Of a DNA stretch of 64,000 nucleotides, positions 12,791 to 23,644 are shown piece by piece. Each line of letters opens with the position of its first letter. Position 1 is the stretch's first letter. This DNA is from Zymoseptoria tritici IPO323 (taxonomy: Eukaryota > Ascomycota > Dothideomycetes > Mycosphaerellales > Mycosphaerellaceae): the NCBI RefSeq assembly GCF_000219625.1, contig NC_018212.1:744001-808000 (forward strand). The letters run 5' to 3'. The notes below the pieces were generated by a model. It was given only the letters and a program-made list of their open reading frames with translations, did not search any database and was not told where the DNA came from. The position numbers and the translations under genes are program-made.

Positions 12791-12804
12791 TATAGCAGGC
12801 TTTA
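12791..12804. repeat. 14-bp target-site duplication, left
   Basis: Identical to 13570-13583, flanking the nested LINE fragment. Confidence 0.85.
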
Positions 12805-13569
12805 TTGTTTGTTTGTTTGTTTGTTTGTTCCATTTACGTCCTTTCGGAGTCTAAGACTATGTAGGACGGCTTTGCCATAAAGGCAAAGCAGTAGATCTAG
12901 TTATAATCAGATTTTTCGGTATTCTTTAACCTTAGGGGAGACCCCGTGCCTAAGGCAATGCTAAAGGACTTTAAACAAATGCGAGACAAAGGAAATCAAA
13001 CGAGTGTCGTTGTCTGCAGCTGGGGCTGCAGAATTTTTGCGCCAAGCTTTTGTAGAATTTTCAGCAGATCCTTCCGCTTCGCATACACGCTACGAATTCG
13101 AAAGAGATGCAGCGCAAGGCGCCTAAAGCAGCTGTCTAGACTCGCTATCTTCTCTTGTCCTTAATATGCCTTTGTGGTATCGTAGTAGTAGTTCTATCTA
13201 CGACAACGCAGGTTAATCGTAGAGTTGTGGATTCCACCGAGTTCCAGCTCTTTAAAGTGCATGTATGCTTCCTTTCGAGGGCGACGACGTCTCTAGGGAC
13301 ATGCGATTTCGATTCGGATTTCGAGGAGGTGCGCGTATAGGGCAGAGTAGACTACTTCTTTTTCTTCTTCTCGTTCGTAGCGTAGAGGGCTATTCGTTCG
13401 AATCGTGCTGTTGTTCTGTTGTAGCTCGTGTTTCGAGGCGGATTTCGAGAAGGATTTCGGGCGGATTCGAGAGGTTTTCGAGGAGGTTTCTTCCAGACTG
13501 TCTTAGTTTCCCTTCTAAGGAAGGTACTTACGACGGCCACCGCGTGAAGGTGCAGTCTGTTCGGCCGTC
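12805..13569 (-). mobile_element. Short 5'-truncated LINE fragment nested in LINE copy 1, largely unmutated
   Basis: Begins (its 3' end) with TTTG repeats at 12805-12829, followed by sequence matching the 3' end of copy 1 (7953-8060) but with CA and TG kept. It is flanked by a perfect 14-bp target duplication TATAGCAGGCTTTA at 12791-12804 and 13570-13583. Upstream of about 13050 its sequence is not found in copy 1 or 2, so it may come from a sister subfamily. No convincing protein is encoded. Confidence 0.85.
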
Positions 13570-13583
13570 TATAGCAGGCTTTA
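13570..13583. repeat. 14-bp target-site duplication, right
   Basis: Identical to 12791-12804. Confidence 0.85.
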
Positions 13584-14286
13584 GAGGCGTTCTGCGGGTA
13601 GCCGTAGCAGGTTCGGGACAACCTTTGTCTCTAAGGAAAGGTAGGCCTATACTCTATATAGAGTATCTAGCTATATAGCTAGTACTACTACTCTAATCCC
13701 TAGAGGTGCAAATTCGTCCTTACTAAACTACACTACTCCTTTAGCTTCCTCTCTCGGCGGCGTAGGACAACAGGTAACTCTAATATAGAGAGAACTAAGT
13801 ATATATATATGTTTGTATATCCTAGGAACACTGCTCTTATTTAGCCTTTAGCTCTTTCAAAATTCGACTAAATTAGGCGTTTAATAGCTAGAATAAAAGC
13901 TCTCGTCGAGGGCTTTTAAACGGGCTACACGGCGTCCGAATCGGCGGCGTATTAGTTGTGTTGTAGTGTATTAAAGTGTTGTAGTACAGGTTGTAAACCT
14001 TCCTTGTGCAATGCCCTAAACAGGGAATATTTCGAGTATAGGGGAGGTAAGGTCGGAATAAGGTTTCGGAGGTAGGGGCCAAATCCCGGAGTTTAGGGTC
14101 CAAATTTGCACCCTAAAGGGGGCAACAAGGTAAATCTTTAAACTCCAGTAGCGGCGTAGGTTTTAAGGGCAGCGGGGTAAATGCGGGTTCGTTAGAACGG
14201 CCTTGATAAGGGCTTTCGAATAGTGCGTGTTTGGTAATGATCGGGTCAATATTGGGTGTGCAATGGAAGTGCGGATGTCGATGTTA
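13584..14286 (-). other. 5' untranslated region of LINE copy 1, little mutated
   Basis: Reverse complement of 53288-53990 with few differences. It retains CA and TG steps that are lost in the body of the element. No coding sequence is evident. Confidence 0.65.
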
Positions 14287-14303
14287 TATATATACCTCTT
14301 GTT
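14287..14303. repeat. 17-bp target-site duplication of LINE copy 1, right
   Basis: Identical to 7913-7929 and adjoins the element's 5' end, showing an independent full-length insertion. Confidence 0.85.
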
Positions 14304-16801
14304 CGTCCTTACCTTTCCTTATTCTTATTATAACTCGGCATAGCGCTCTAGTAACAATCCTAAACTTTTTACTCTACCGTAGTCCGACATAGCTTTTGTC
14401 TACTAGCTATTACTAGTCGTGCGAACACGAGTGTAATGCCGACCTATTTAACCTAAGCTAGTACTCGGCGCTACTAAAGTTACTAATTATTGCTCTTACT
14501 TCCTTTATCTCGATCTCTCTTCTACCGACATTACTATTTTCTTTATAATACCTTAGCGAGCGCGACTATAGTAAATATTATTATTAAGCTAGCGTTAATT
14601 AAAAAGCGGAAAAAAGAATAATGCTAATTATAAGGGCGAAGGCCCTTAAGTATATAACTAACTAAAACGAGCGAGTTATATAATAATAACGAGCCCTTAA
14701 GTAAAACGGTACCTAAGGCTTTAAGGGTTTAAGTAAACCTAAGGTCGGTTTTTAGTGTTTTTAAATATTCTCCCCTTTAGTAAATGTATACCCTTAAGCG
14801 TTCGTAATAATCTTTAAGCGAAGGCTTAGGCATATATTAATTACTTAAGTAGTATACGTAATTTCTAGAAGGTCCGTAATTGTCCGGAAGGTAAGGTTTA
14901 AGTAAACATCTAGCTAATTCTAGTAGGTAAATAATCTAATTTACGTAGTATTATAAGCCTTAAGCTAGTAACTACTAGTACGTAGTCGAATTTACTAGTA
15001 GGTCGCCCTTCTAAGGATACAAAAGCGACTAAATTCTTCTTTTTAAACCCTCTCTTCTTTATTAACTTCTATAATCCTTTCCTTCCCTTCTTCCTTAGAC
15101 CTTTATATAGTCTATAATTACTATACCCTATACTAATATATAACACCTTAAGTAATAGTCGCTATAGTAAAGGGCGATAAAGATAAGCGTAAGAAAGATA
15201 ATAAGAGTAAGGATAATAAGGTCGATAAATAGCTCCGTCGGTCTCCTCGAAAGCTAGCTCCTAAGTTCCCTCCTAAGAAAGCCGTTTAAGACGCTATTAC
15301 GACGGTTAAGCGTAGCTACTTAGATATACGGATATTAACTTAAGCTTTCGGCTCGGTCTTAAGTAAAAAGAATTAATCTACGTGCGTTACGGCTACTTAA
15401 GAGCTACTAGATAAGTTCGCCTTAAGGAAACTATTTATTACCCGAGGTACGAAGGGCTAGTTCTATTAAAGACTATAGCCGTCTTCTTCTACCGGCAGGG
15501 ATCTAATAAAGGTCTCTTTTTATTAGTTTTCCTAACAAAAAGAGGGGTCTACGTTACGAAAATTTAAAACGTAGGTTCTCGGGATTTGCGAGGCGTAAGT
15601 AAGGCGCGCGAGGCGTAAGTAAGGCGGCGAGGCGCGATTAAGTTACCGCTAAGTTACGAACGAGTTAGCTAAGTCTAGTAAGTCGCCTTCGAGGCGACAA
15701 CCCTTAAATATATATAGCGAGTTACTACTAAGTCTCGGTCGAGTCTAACGGTTATATATATAGTTCCTCGTCTAGTAAGACTATACCTATAGCTAACTAC
15801 TAGCGTCTATAACCTCTATAGCGTTAAATAACATACCTTTAACGAACTCGGTAGTCTCGTAGTAGTAGATCCGCTACTCGACTAAGGTATTTAAACGCGC
15901 TATATAATTAGAATACCTTTAATATAGTAATACGATAACGGATACTAACTATCGCGATTAAGCTACTTATTTAATACGTTATACGTAGTATATAACTAAG
16001 ATTTACTAGCCCTTACTACTAAAGGTAGACTTATATCGCTATACTCCGACTATCGTCTCTAAATACTATCGGCGCCTACCCTAATAATCTACCTACTAAT
16101 AACGTCTAGTAGACGTAGCTACGATAGTCCCTCCGCAAGATCTTCGTCGTCTTCCTCGTCGTTGTTCTTACTATCTTCCTTATCGTCGTCCTTACCGTCG
16201 CTCGACTTATCCTCCGAAGCGTCTAAACTAAACTTAGAACTCGACTTAGAGTCGGAGCCGTTATCTCCGCCGTCGCCGCTACCTCTATTATCGTCGCCGC
16301 CGCCGCCGTCGCTACTAGCTCCGGTCGCCTTATCGTCGTCCGAGCTATTACTATTATCCTCGGTCTCCTCGCTAGCGTCCGCTTATCCGGCTCTACCTTC
16401 GTTATTATCCTCGTTCGTAGGATCTTCGCTAGCCTCGGACGTATTACTATTCGCGGGCGCCTAGTAGCCGTCTAGTACGGTCGGCAATTCGACGCTAGCT
16501 AATACGTAATTAGTATATACTCGTTTAATACTAGATAAATACCTACTAGTAGTTATACCTATAATACCTATAATAAACTACTCGAGCGGAAGAGGATTCT
16601 ATATAGAGTATAGGGTATAGCGTCTCGAGGAGGTAGCGCGCGTCTCGGTAATACTAGTAATATTAGTAATATAGGTAATGTTAGTAATATTAGTAATATA
16701 GGTAATGTCGGTAATGTTAGTAATATAGGTAATGTCGGCGATGTTCGTAACTCTAGTAGTATTAGTAATGTTTAATATTAAGTCGAGACAACGATACGTA
16801 C
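14304..16801. other. Unassigned, heavily mutated repetitive DNA
   Basis: Continuous with 7331-7912 before LINE insertion. Coding-like traces exist but I cannot name them: a Lys-rich stretch on the plus strand near 15160-15580 and an Asp/Ser/Gly-rich acidic stretch on the minus strand near 16140-16480. A direct repeat of GCGAGGCGTAAGTAAGGCG lies near 15590-15627. It may be the distal part of the Plavaka-type transposon or an older element. Confidence 0.4.
16647..16771. repeat. 9-bp minisatellite (GTAATATTA-type), about 13 units
   Basis: Units such as GTAATGTTA, GTAATATTA, GTAATATAG and GTAATGTCG follow each other with a strict 9-bp spacing. The differences are mostly TG/TA variants, as expected after RIP of one original unit. 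Period nine would keep a reading frame, but no surrounding gene is readable. Confidence 0.85.
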
Positions 16802-17103
16802 TATAAGGGGGGAACTTCTAAAGGTTCCGATCTCCCGCGGATAGTAGCAGTACGGACGTACGAGGTAGCATAGGGGGCAAAAAGGGCGGTAAACTGTACA
16901 ATTAGAGTAAAAGGTAGGGGGGCAAAAGAGGTAGTATTGAGTGCTCTGTACTGTTAGGCCTCGTGTGCGTGTCGAAGGTCCTTCCGGAGGTCCTAGTAGT
17001 CGGTGTCCTGTTCCTCCGTAGGTGTCTTAATGATCCTCCGACCTACATACGAAGCTGAAGCTAGATACAGACTATACGTAACAGTGCGATATTCCCTACT
17101 ACA
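16802..17103 (-). mobile_element. Solo LTR of the large Ty3-like family
   Basis: 302 bp, matches the LTRs at 19084-19388 and 40274-40578 over its whole length. It starts TATAAGG (TG of the canonical end mutated) and ends ACTACA. It is flanked by a 4-bp duplication GTAC (16798-16801, 17104-17107). No internal region is present, so it arose by LTR-LTR recombination. Its divergence from the other two LTRs exceeds theirs from each other. Confidence 0.85.
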
Positions 17104-17107
17104 GTAC

Positions 17108-17533
17108 GCTAGCGTAAATTTCGTAGTAGATTAGTCGGTATTAGCTAAGTATCTCGTTTATAAAAGTTCCCGAGTTTTTATACTACAATTATCGCGTAAT
17201 AGCTGTTTAATTTAGCGTTAACTCGAGCTTAACTTAGCGATAAGCCCTAAGATCGAGAAATGCGAATCTACGCTTAAAAACATATATAATCTTTATCGAT
17301 ATCTTTAGCATCTCGTTCCGTTTCGGTATTCTATCGGTATTATATAGGCTAGTAGCGAAAGAAGGGAGTTAAAAGTCTAGGACTATATGTCTTCTAACGT
17401 CGTCCGCGGTATATATACTTATAGAGTTTATAGCCTATACCGGAGTTATATAGTCGAAGTCTCTAGCCTCGTCCCCGTAACTATTAAACTCGTGCCCTAT
17501 GTACGGTTCGTATATAACGGACGTTAGCTAGTA
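17108..17533. other. Region downstream of the Plavaka-type transposase
   Basis: Mutated sequence between the solo LTR and the last readable transposase codons. I see no gene in it. Confidence 0.4.
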
Positions 17534-19083
17534 TTAACTTAATACTAACTCCGCGCGCCCTCGTACTCCCTTACTTCGTACGCGTCTTATTCTTCTTAGT
17601 AGTCTCCCCTTCGTCGCTTTCGTCGGACGGCGTAGACCTCTACCTTATACCTTCTTAGCGTTAGCCCTCCCCTCTTTAATCTTCTTCTCCTTTAAACGTT
17701 ACGCGTCCGCTACTATATCCGCCTCCTATATTATGTCCTAGAGGAAGTTATATAACTCGAAATCTATCGTATTATTAATATACTATTCTCCTTCCGGTGC
17801 GCGCTCGTTAATAGGTATCGTATATATGCTATAGTATACCGCCGGTAGTAAGTAGAATCGTCGCCCTTATAGGATGCCCTTCTACGCTCCCTTTCTCCGC
17901 GGCTTAATAGTAGGCATCCTATATACGCGATCCGGTTTGCCCCCCTTATCCTTAGGGTTATAGAGCTCTACGAACGCCGCCCTATATACCGGAGGCTTCT
18001 ATATCTTACGCTTCTCCTTACTATAGATTATCTCTAACTTTACGTCCTCTACTAGTACTAGTATATATACGTCGTCTCGGATAGATATAATATAGCGTAG
18101 CCGCGCCGGTAATCGTCCCTAGAAGGTAATCCTATCGTAGGATCCGTCGGCCCTCGCGCGGTACTTATATACCTATAGGAAGTCGTACCTAGTGTTACCC
18201 GCGATGTTCTACTAGTTAGGCATATAACGGATATAGTCTTCGCCTAGCTTTTTAGTATCGTCGCCGTCCTTGCCCGTTCGCTTCTAGTACCTTAAGCCTC
18301 CGTAGAACTATATTATTAGGTCGTCTACCTATTTATCGTCCGGCTCGAGTACGTTAGGCTTATCGGCATTCTTCCCTTATCCCCTTTGCTCTCTTACGAA
18401 TACTACTAACGCTCGCCGAAAGTCTCGCTATATATCCGGCTCGAAATAACTTAAAACTACCCTAGCCTTTATCTATGTTTTATTGCCGTGCTCCCGTAAG
18501 AAACGCGCGGAACTCTATCCGAACAAAACCTCTAGCGGACGAGGTCTAACCGGCTCTATTATATAGACCGACTACTTACTTATCTCTATCGCCGTCGCCT
18601 TTCGTATATTATAGCCGAGGTTAAACTATACTTATATATTAAAGATACGCTCGTAGGCGTTTATTACCTAGTCCTCCTATCTAGCCTTCCTATTCGTCGT
18701 CCTAAAAGGGTTCTTTATAAACTCGACGTACTTATACTTGCCGTAGTCGGATGCGAGCTCTAAAGCGTTACCGAACCTTTTAATTATCTCGATGTAGTAA
18801 ATTATAGAATAAAACTTTAGAAAATTAAACGTGCCGTCTTCTCTATCCTACTTTTGCTTCTTAGTCTCCCTATACTTATAGAAGCTCTCTTTGTACTAGT
18901 TTATACGGAACAAGGCTAGCTAGAGGTAACGAAGCGTATTATCGTCGTAGCTTATATAACTAGCGAGTAGAATAAAGTCTACTATAGCGCGTATAAAGCG
19001 GAGGGCATCTAACGCGCCTACCTCCTCTAGTAAGGGCGCGAACACCGGCAATACGTACCGTAGTAGACTCTTCTATTCTTTAC
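17534..19083 (-). pseudogene. Plavaka/KDZ-type transposase, C-terminal third
   Basis: Catalyses DNA cut-and-paste transposition in a functional element. On the minus strand the reading enters from 40583 across the retrotransposon insertion (TSD TTAC) with frame preserved: the text before and after the junction joins as TEVK..IGKE.KSLLRYVLP. It continues with FNFLKFYSIIYYIEIIKRFG and a TTNRKAR segment, resembling the PK-H...HYVESIRRFG...RATNHK signature of Plavaka transposases, then a YYSIYTIPINERAPEGE segment and a basic tail. Stops are nearly all TAG at probable Trp/Gln codons. The end at 17534-17536 is approximate. Confidence 0.7.
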
Positions 19084-19388
19084 TGTGAGGGGGGAACTTC
19101 CAAAGGTTCCGATCTCCCGCGGATAGTAGCAGTGCGGACGTATAGAGTAGCATAGGGGGCAAAAAGGGCGGTAAACTGTACAATTAGAGTGAAAGGTAGG
19201 GGGGCAAAAGAGGTAGTATTAAGTGCTCTGTACTGTTAGGCCTCGTGTGCGTGTCGAAGGTCCTTCCGGAGGTGCTAGTAGTCGATATCCTGTTCCTCCT
19301 AGGTAGGTGTCTTTTTTATCCTCCGACCTACATACGAAGCTAAAGCTAGATATAGACTACACGTGATAGTGCGATATTCCCTACTACA
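19084..19388 (-). repeat. 3' LTR of the large Ty3-like element
   Basis: 305 bp, TGTGAGG...CTACTACA on the plus strand. Nearly identical to 40274-40578; TTAC duplication at 19080-19083. Confidence 0.9.
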
Positions 19389-19404
19389 TCTGTCCCCCTC
19401 CTGT
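19389..19404 (-). other. Polypurine tract of the large Ty3-like element
   Basis: Minus-sense CAGGAGGGGGACAGA abuts the 3' LTR. It would prime plus-strand DNA synthesis and confirms the minus orientation. Confidence 0.65.
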
Positions 19405-19685
19405 AGTGTCTAACCTAGACACTGTAAGAACCTAAACTATACTATTATGCACGCTTAAAGCGTAAAAACCCTCTAGATCTAGCACTATCGTCGTCCTTTT
19501 TAACTTGTTGCTAACGTAGACTGTCCCTATCCTCGGGTTTTATACCTACTACGTATGTCTATCGCATGCATTATAGCTAAAACAAAAGAAACAAAATAAA
19601 AGAAATAACAAAAAGAAAAAAAGAACCTTAAAACAAGCGCTAGTGCAGAAAACAGCCGCTCCTTATGTCCTGTTCGCACTAAATG

Positions 19686-19720
19686 TTTCCTAGACCTAAT
19701 GCGGATTTAGGTCTAGCAAA
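19686..19720 (-). repeat. Stem-loop H1, after ORF3
   Basis: Arms 19686-19699 and 19707-19720, 13 of 14 pairs (TTTCCTAGACCTAA against TTAGGTCTAGCAAA). It lies just beyond the end of ORF3 and before the 3' non-coding region. Confidence 0.85.
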
Positions 19721-19744
19721 GGCTGTAAACCTATCGCTAAGTAC

Positions 19745-22508
19745 TATCCTCCTACTATATGTCGCGTCTAGGTACGCGCTTGCTATCCTTGCCGATAAGT
19801 AAGTCGGGGACTTCCTAGGGTACTGCGACGTCTACATCTCCCTGCCTAAGCAGCTTACGTTCCCTGTCGTCTACATCGTTAGGTGCGACTTTAGCTAGTA
19901 GAGGCTAGTGCTTCTAGAAGTCGGTCGGATGCTTGTCCTTAGCGTTATAGTACGATCGGTTACCGAACGTATTCCTCTCCGCGTACTTAATGTCCTTATA
20001 GTTTACCTTTACTCGAGCTATAGTCGTATTTCGCTACTTCTTAATCTATACCCTTAGATCGACAATATTAAGGCGTATAAGCCTCTCTAATTCGATAACG
20101 ACTCTAGGGCTCTCCTACTTCTCGTAAGTAATAAGTATAGTAGCGATGTAGTTATTAGGTATTAAAGATATAGCCGTAGGGAAGGCGTAAGGAATCTTGC
20201 CGTACTTATTAATAAGCCCGGAGGGTATCTTATCGGGGGCGGTTAGGTCTATATAAGCTTTACGCAGCATCTCCTAGTTACTAGCTTCGGCATATTCGAG
20301 AGAACTATCTATATATATAGCTACGAACTAGGGAAGAATCGTTCGACGTTCGGTCTCTACCTTAGTATCGACACTATATAGTAGATATAGAACCGTAATG
20401 CGAACATTAAATGCCTTATAAGGAACGTGTTCCTACTTAAGCTTATAGCGATCTAGGAAGTGTTACGGTAGTACCGTATTATCGATCTTCTATACTGCTC
20501 CGTCTATGTAGTTGTTAGCCTTTATCTACTAGTACTATTCCTAAAAGATCTCCTTCTTGTGCATCCTCTTAACGAGCACCGTACAGTCCTTCTTGCCCTC
20601 GTCTATTAAGGAGACCGTACCTTAAATCTAGTTAATACCGCGATTCTCCTCGACTATGCGGCTAACCGTAAGGTCGATATGCTTAAAGGTAGTATTGTCG
20701 CCCTTCTTAGTGCTTTTAGCGTAGTATAGGTACGACACTAGCCGGTGCTTATAGTTACCTCGTAGAAGAACATATAGCAGCTAGTATAAAATGTCCTAGC
20801 GGATAAGCTGCTAGATCTAAGAGTAGCATATTGTACGAAGCCATCCGTAGTTAGGCTAGCTATTAATTTCGCGCTAATGCTATAAGTATATGTCTATTTC
20901 CTTATTAATAATCTTGTAAAGGGCCTTATCCTGTCCGATCTACGCGAAGAGGGGAATGTTAAGCGTGCTATTTCTCTTAAACTCGTTCTCCTAACCGGCC
21001 GTTAAGTACATCGCTTAGCGAGCCTTGTTAAAGAAGCCGTTAAAGTTAAGCTAGCCGAGTTCTCTACGTAGGACGTTATTATCGAAGCGGTATAGCCTAA
21101 GGAAGTCCGATAGTCGAGGCGGACAAGCATCCTTAAACTATATCTTGTACGTCTCGGAACCTGTCTTTAGCTGGCTAAGCTTATACGTATCGTACTTAAG
21201 GGTAGTAAGTCTAAAGAGCGTGTTGTTCTTTGCTATTATATTCCCGGTCTTTACCTTAATTCCGAAGTACCGAAGTAGGTCCCTCGCATAATTGTAGTAT
21301 AGGAACGTACACTTATCCTTTAGCTTCGTACTGTCCGGATATAGTAGCTGTAGGCATCGAAATAGCTAGTTCGGGGTAGTAAGACGTTGCGAAAGCGGAA
21401 GCCTCCTTAGGCTATTAATCGTAGCGATAATTTAAGGTAAGGCGTCCTTATAATTACAGGTTGTGTTCGTAGGTTCTATAATAGGCATGCCGAGAGCGAT
21501 CTGTGTTTTAGTTACTGCCTAACTTACCGAGCGAGCCCTTCCCGTAGTGCGAACAATAGGAGACGCGTAGATACTCCCTCCGAGACTAGGGCTAGAAATA
21601 GATCTGCCGGAGTATAGTATTTAGGGGCGGCCGGAGCTACTCTCGGAAGGGGTACCGCGTATAGGAAGACTGCTAAGATTAGCTAGCTTTTCCTTAGTTT
21701 TAGACCGCGTGCTTATAGCGGGAGGTGCTTCGATCTGCTTCTAAGTGTTAGATCTAGACGCAATTTCCTTCTCCTTTCCCTTAGGCTTGTAGGGCACTAT
21801 CTACCTACGACTATCTATGTGCCGGTTGTACGTGTTGCGCACGATGTTAATCTGCTCCTGTGTAGGGCGATCGATTCCTCCTAGCTTAGCGACTGTAACG
21901 AAGTCCTTAGTAGTGTACTTAGTTCCTCTCGGATCTAAATAATCCTGTCCTACGCCCTAACTGTACCGACGAATATATTCTCGTAAAACAAGTATAGCTA
22001 CTATCGTACCCTTATCGGACTACGTCTTATACTTCGAAGGCAGCTTTCGAATCTCTTTTGCTATGTTCTCGGATTTGTATACGTATTGCCTTAGTTCCGG
22101 GTTTGCATCTATTACGTCCTGTCCCTATTCTTTTATAAGGGCGTCGTAAATGCCCTTCTTGCGGTTACGGGTCCTCCTACTATCCGTAGCTGCTGCTACT
22201 AGCCTCGGATAAGCAGCTGCAATACTGTCCTGTCTAATAATCTTCTCGGTTCCTAAGGTAATAGGGACCCGGTTTATCCGCACGAAATCCTATATACCTG
22301 CTACAAACTCTGCTGCTTTTTCTAATCTAAATTCTAAGGTATTAACGATGTCTAACACTACTCGCTCGCGGTCCGCGTCTAGCATGCTCTTAAGGAGACT
22401 CTCGAGTTTTCCTAGCTCTCTAGTATTCTACGTAGTCGAGAAGGCTACACGCATTTCTTTATTATTTGTTAAGGGTGCGCTCCGGAGGCGAGCTAGGATG
22501 TTGTCTAT
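19745..22508 (-). pseudogene. Third ORF of the large Ty3-like element; possible Fe(II)/2-oxoglutarate dioxygenase-like domain
   Basis: Lies between pol and the 3' LTR, where most fungal Ty3 elements have nothing. One minus frame is readable from ATA (probable mutated ATG) at 22508 to about 19745; checks at 22454, 20780 and 19832 are all in that frame, with stops almost only TAG/TAA at likely Gln/Trp codons. About 920 codons. Near 20681-20559 the text is HID, then GTVSL.DE, CTVLV and MHKK; HxD (20681-20673) and a second His 40 residues later (20561-20559) recall the iron ligands of phytanoyl-CoA-dioxygenase-like 2OG enzymes, in the usual order. No signal peptide or membrane segments, so not an obvious envelope. 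The upstream frame repeats LTERVSAK twice, so the true start may be farther 5'. Function otherwise unknown. Confidence 0.6.
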
Positions 22509-22546
22509 GTCGGTAGTAGTATGCGCAGTTACGCTTGTTGTTAAGG

Positions 22547-22680
22547 TGTGTTGTATGCGCTCGGTACGCTCGTATCGTTTCGAAGTTGTTTTTGCGCTAA
22601 CGCGCTCGGTTAGTATGTGTGTTGTATGCGCTCGGCGCGCTTAGTGTTGTTTTGCGCTAATACGCTCGGTTAGTAAGTAT
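22547..22680 (-). repeat. Tandem duplication (60-70 bp) just upstream of ORF3
   Basis: Two units share TTGTATGCGCTCGG and GCGCTAA.ACGCTCGGTTAGTA. In the minus frame of ORF3 both encode LTERVSAK, 60 bp apart, so the repeat may be coding. Confidence 0.7.
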
Positions 22681-22902
22681 GTCGAGGGGGGGCTCGTAGA
22701 GGATGTTTAATTAGGTCGAAGGTCTGCGAGGACGCAGATAAGGTTCGTCTAGGAGGAAAAGGAGTCGTTAGGGGAGGTGCAAGGAGATAGGAAAGAAAGA
22801 AGATATAGTAGATATTATAAGGAAGTCGGAGGTGTAGAGAAGATTAAGGCTGTTAAGTAGGGCGAGTAGGTAGAAAGCGGGTCCCTTACTTGTTCGTAAA
22901 TT

Positions 22903-23200
22903 GTGTGCGTACTTGTGCTCGTAATTGTTAGGAAAGGCCTGTAATTATTGTGTCGGTAATTGTTATGTCGGTAATTGTTAGTTCGTAAATTATATACGTA
23001 CTTATACTCGTAATTGTTAGAAGAGCTCGTAATTATTAGGAAAGGCCTGTAATTGTTGTGTCGGTAATTGTTGCGTACGCAGGTGCTCGTATTAGCAGTC
23101 TCGTAATTGTAGCAGAATGTGCATAATTGTCCAGAAAAAGGCAGCTTAGCCCCTAAATGTCCGAAAGGGCGACTAAGCTTCGTAAATTGTAACTCCCTCC
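22903..23200 (-). repeat. AATT-centred minisatellite between pol and ORF3
   Basis: About a dozen GTAATTGTT or TAATTRTT units spaced 11-20 bp, including a duplicated block of about 110 bp (around 22905-22995 and 22985-23075). No protein is readable. It lies between stem-loop H2 and ORF3. Confidence 0.75.
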
Positions 23201-23297
23201 CCTTTAGGGTAGAGAACGTATATTTAGTACGCTCTAAACAATAGTAGATTAGTCGTAGCTAGCAGAGACACCTAGGCAATGTCCTATCCTTCGCAAA

Positions 23298-23336
23298 TGT
23301 TTACTAGACCCCTTTTTCTAAATAGTCTAGCAAACA
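23298..23336 (-). repeat. Stem-loop H2, upstream of ORF3
   Basis: Arms TGTTTACTAGAC (23298-23309) and GTCTAGCAAACA (23325-23336), 11 of 12 pairs. Confidence 0.8.
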
Positions 23337-23534
23337 ACTAGACCTATCCGGCAGTACTAGCCTTTAAAAGATGTCTTGTGCTCGTTTGGCTATGTCGGCA
23401 GGCAGGCGTCGAGGACGGAGATAAGGTCGTGCCGGGGGAGTCTTGTTGTAGCGAAAAGAGCTCTCTTTAACATAAAGAAATGTATGTGTCTCTTTAGGTA
23501 ATAATAATGTTTGCCCGAGAGAGCAAGCGGAGCC

Positions 23535-23559
23535 TTTGCTAGACTACCGGTCTAGAAAA
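23535..23559 (-). repeat. Stem-loop H3, between pol and ORF3
   Basis: Arms TTTGCTAGAC (23535-23544) and GTCTAGAAAA (23550-23559), 9 of 10 pairs. Confidence 0.75.
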
Positions 23560-23593
23560 TAACTATAGTAAGCCGAGAGCATACGTCGCTATA

Positions 23594-23618
23594 TTTGCTA
23601 GACCCTTAGTCTAGGAAA
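23594..23618 (-). repeat. Stem-loop H4, just after pol
   Basis: Arms TTTGCTAGAC (23594-23603) and GTCTAGGAAA (23609-23618), 9 of 10 pairs. It starts about 26 bases after a TAA in the pol frame (23645-23647). Confidence 0.8.
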
Positions 23619-23644
23619 CATTTTAATGCGAATTATAGCCGCAC

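Larger units (their letters stand above)
7926..14286 (-). mobile_element. Full-length Tad-like non-LTR retrotransposon (LINE), copy 1, RIP-mutated
   Basis: Minus-strand element: its 3' end is a (CAAA)n tail, seen as TTTG repeats at 7926-7952, and its 5' end lies at 14286. A perfect 17-bp target duplication (TATATATACCTCTTGTT) lies at 7913-7929 and 14287-14303. The body matches copy 2 at 53288-58873 in inverted orientation. Without the nested 765-bp fragment (12805-13569, plus one copy of its 14-bp duplication) the length is about 5.6 kb, as in copy 2. Both ORFs are full of TAG/TAA stops in Trp and Gln positions. Confidence 0.9.

Noticed and set aside
13265..13678. ORF of 137 codons across the nested LINE fragment
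   Set aside because: It spans the 14-bp duplication and the junction with the host LINE; no recognisable domain.
16162..16464. Plus-strand ORF of 100 codons, Leu/Ser-rich with apparent hydrophobic start
   Set aside because: It is the shadow of an acidic minus-strand frame; the Leu/Ser bias comes from complement codons.
22348..22644. Plus-strand ORF of 98 codons near the ORF3 start
   Set aside because: Antisense to ORF3 and its upstream repeat; Val/Cys/Arg-rich shadow.
22903..23200. CRISPR-like array or centromeric satellite
   Set aside because: Repeat units are 9-12 bp with irregular spacers, no conserved repeat-spacer design, inside a fungal retrotransposon.
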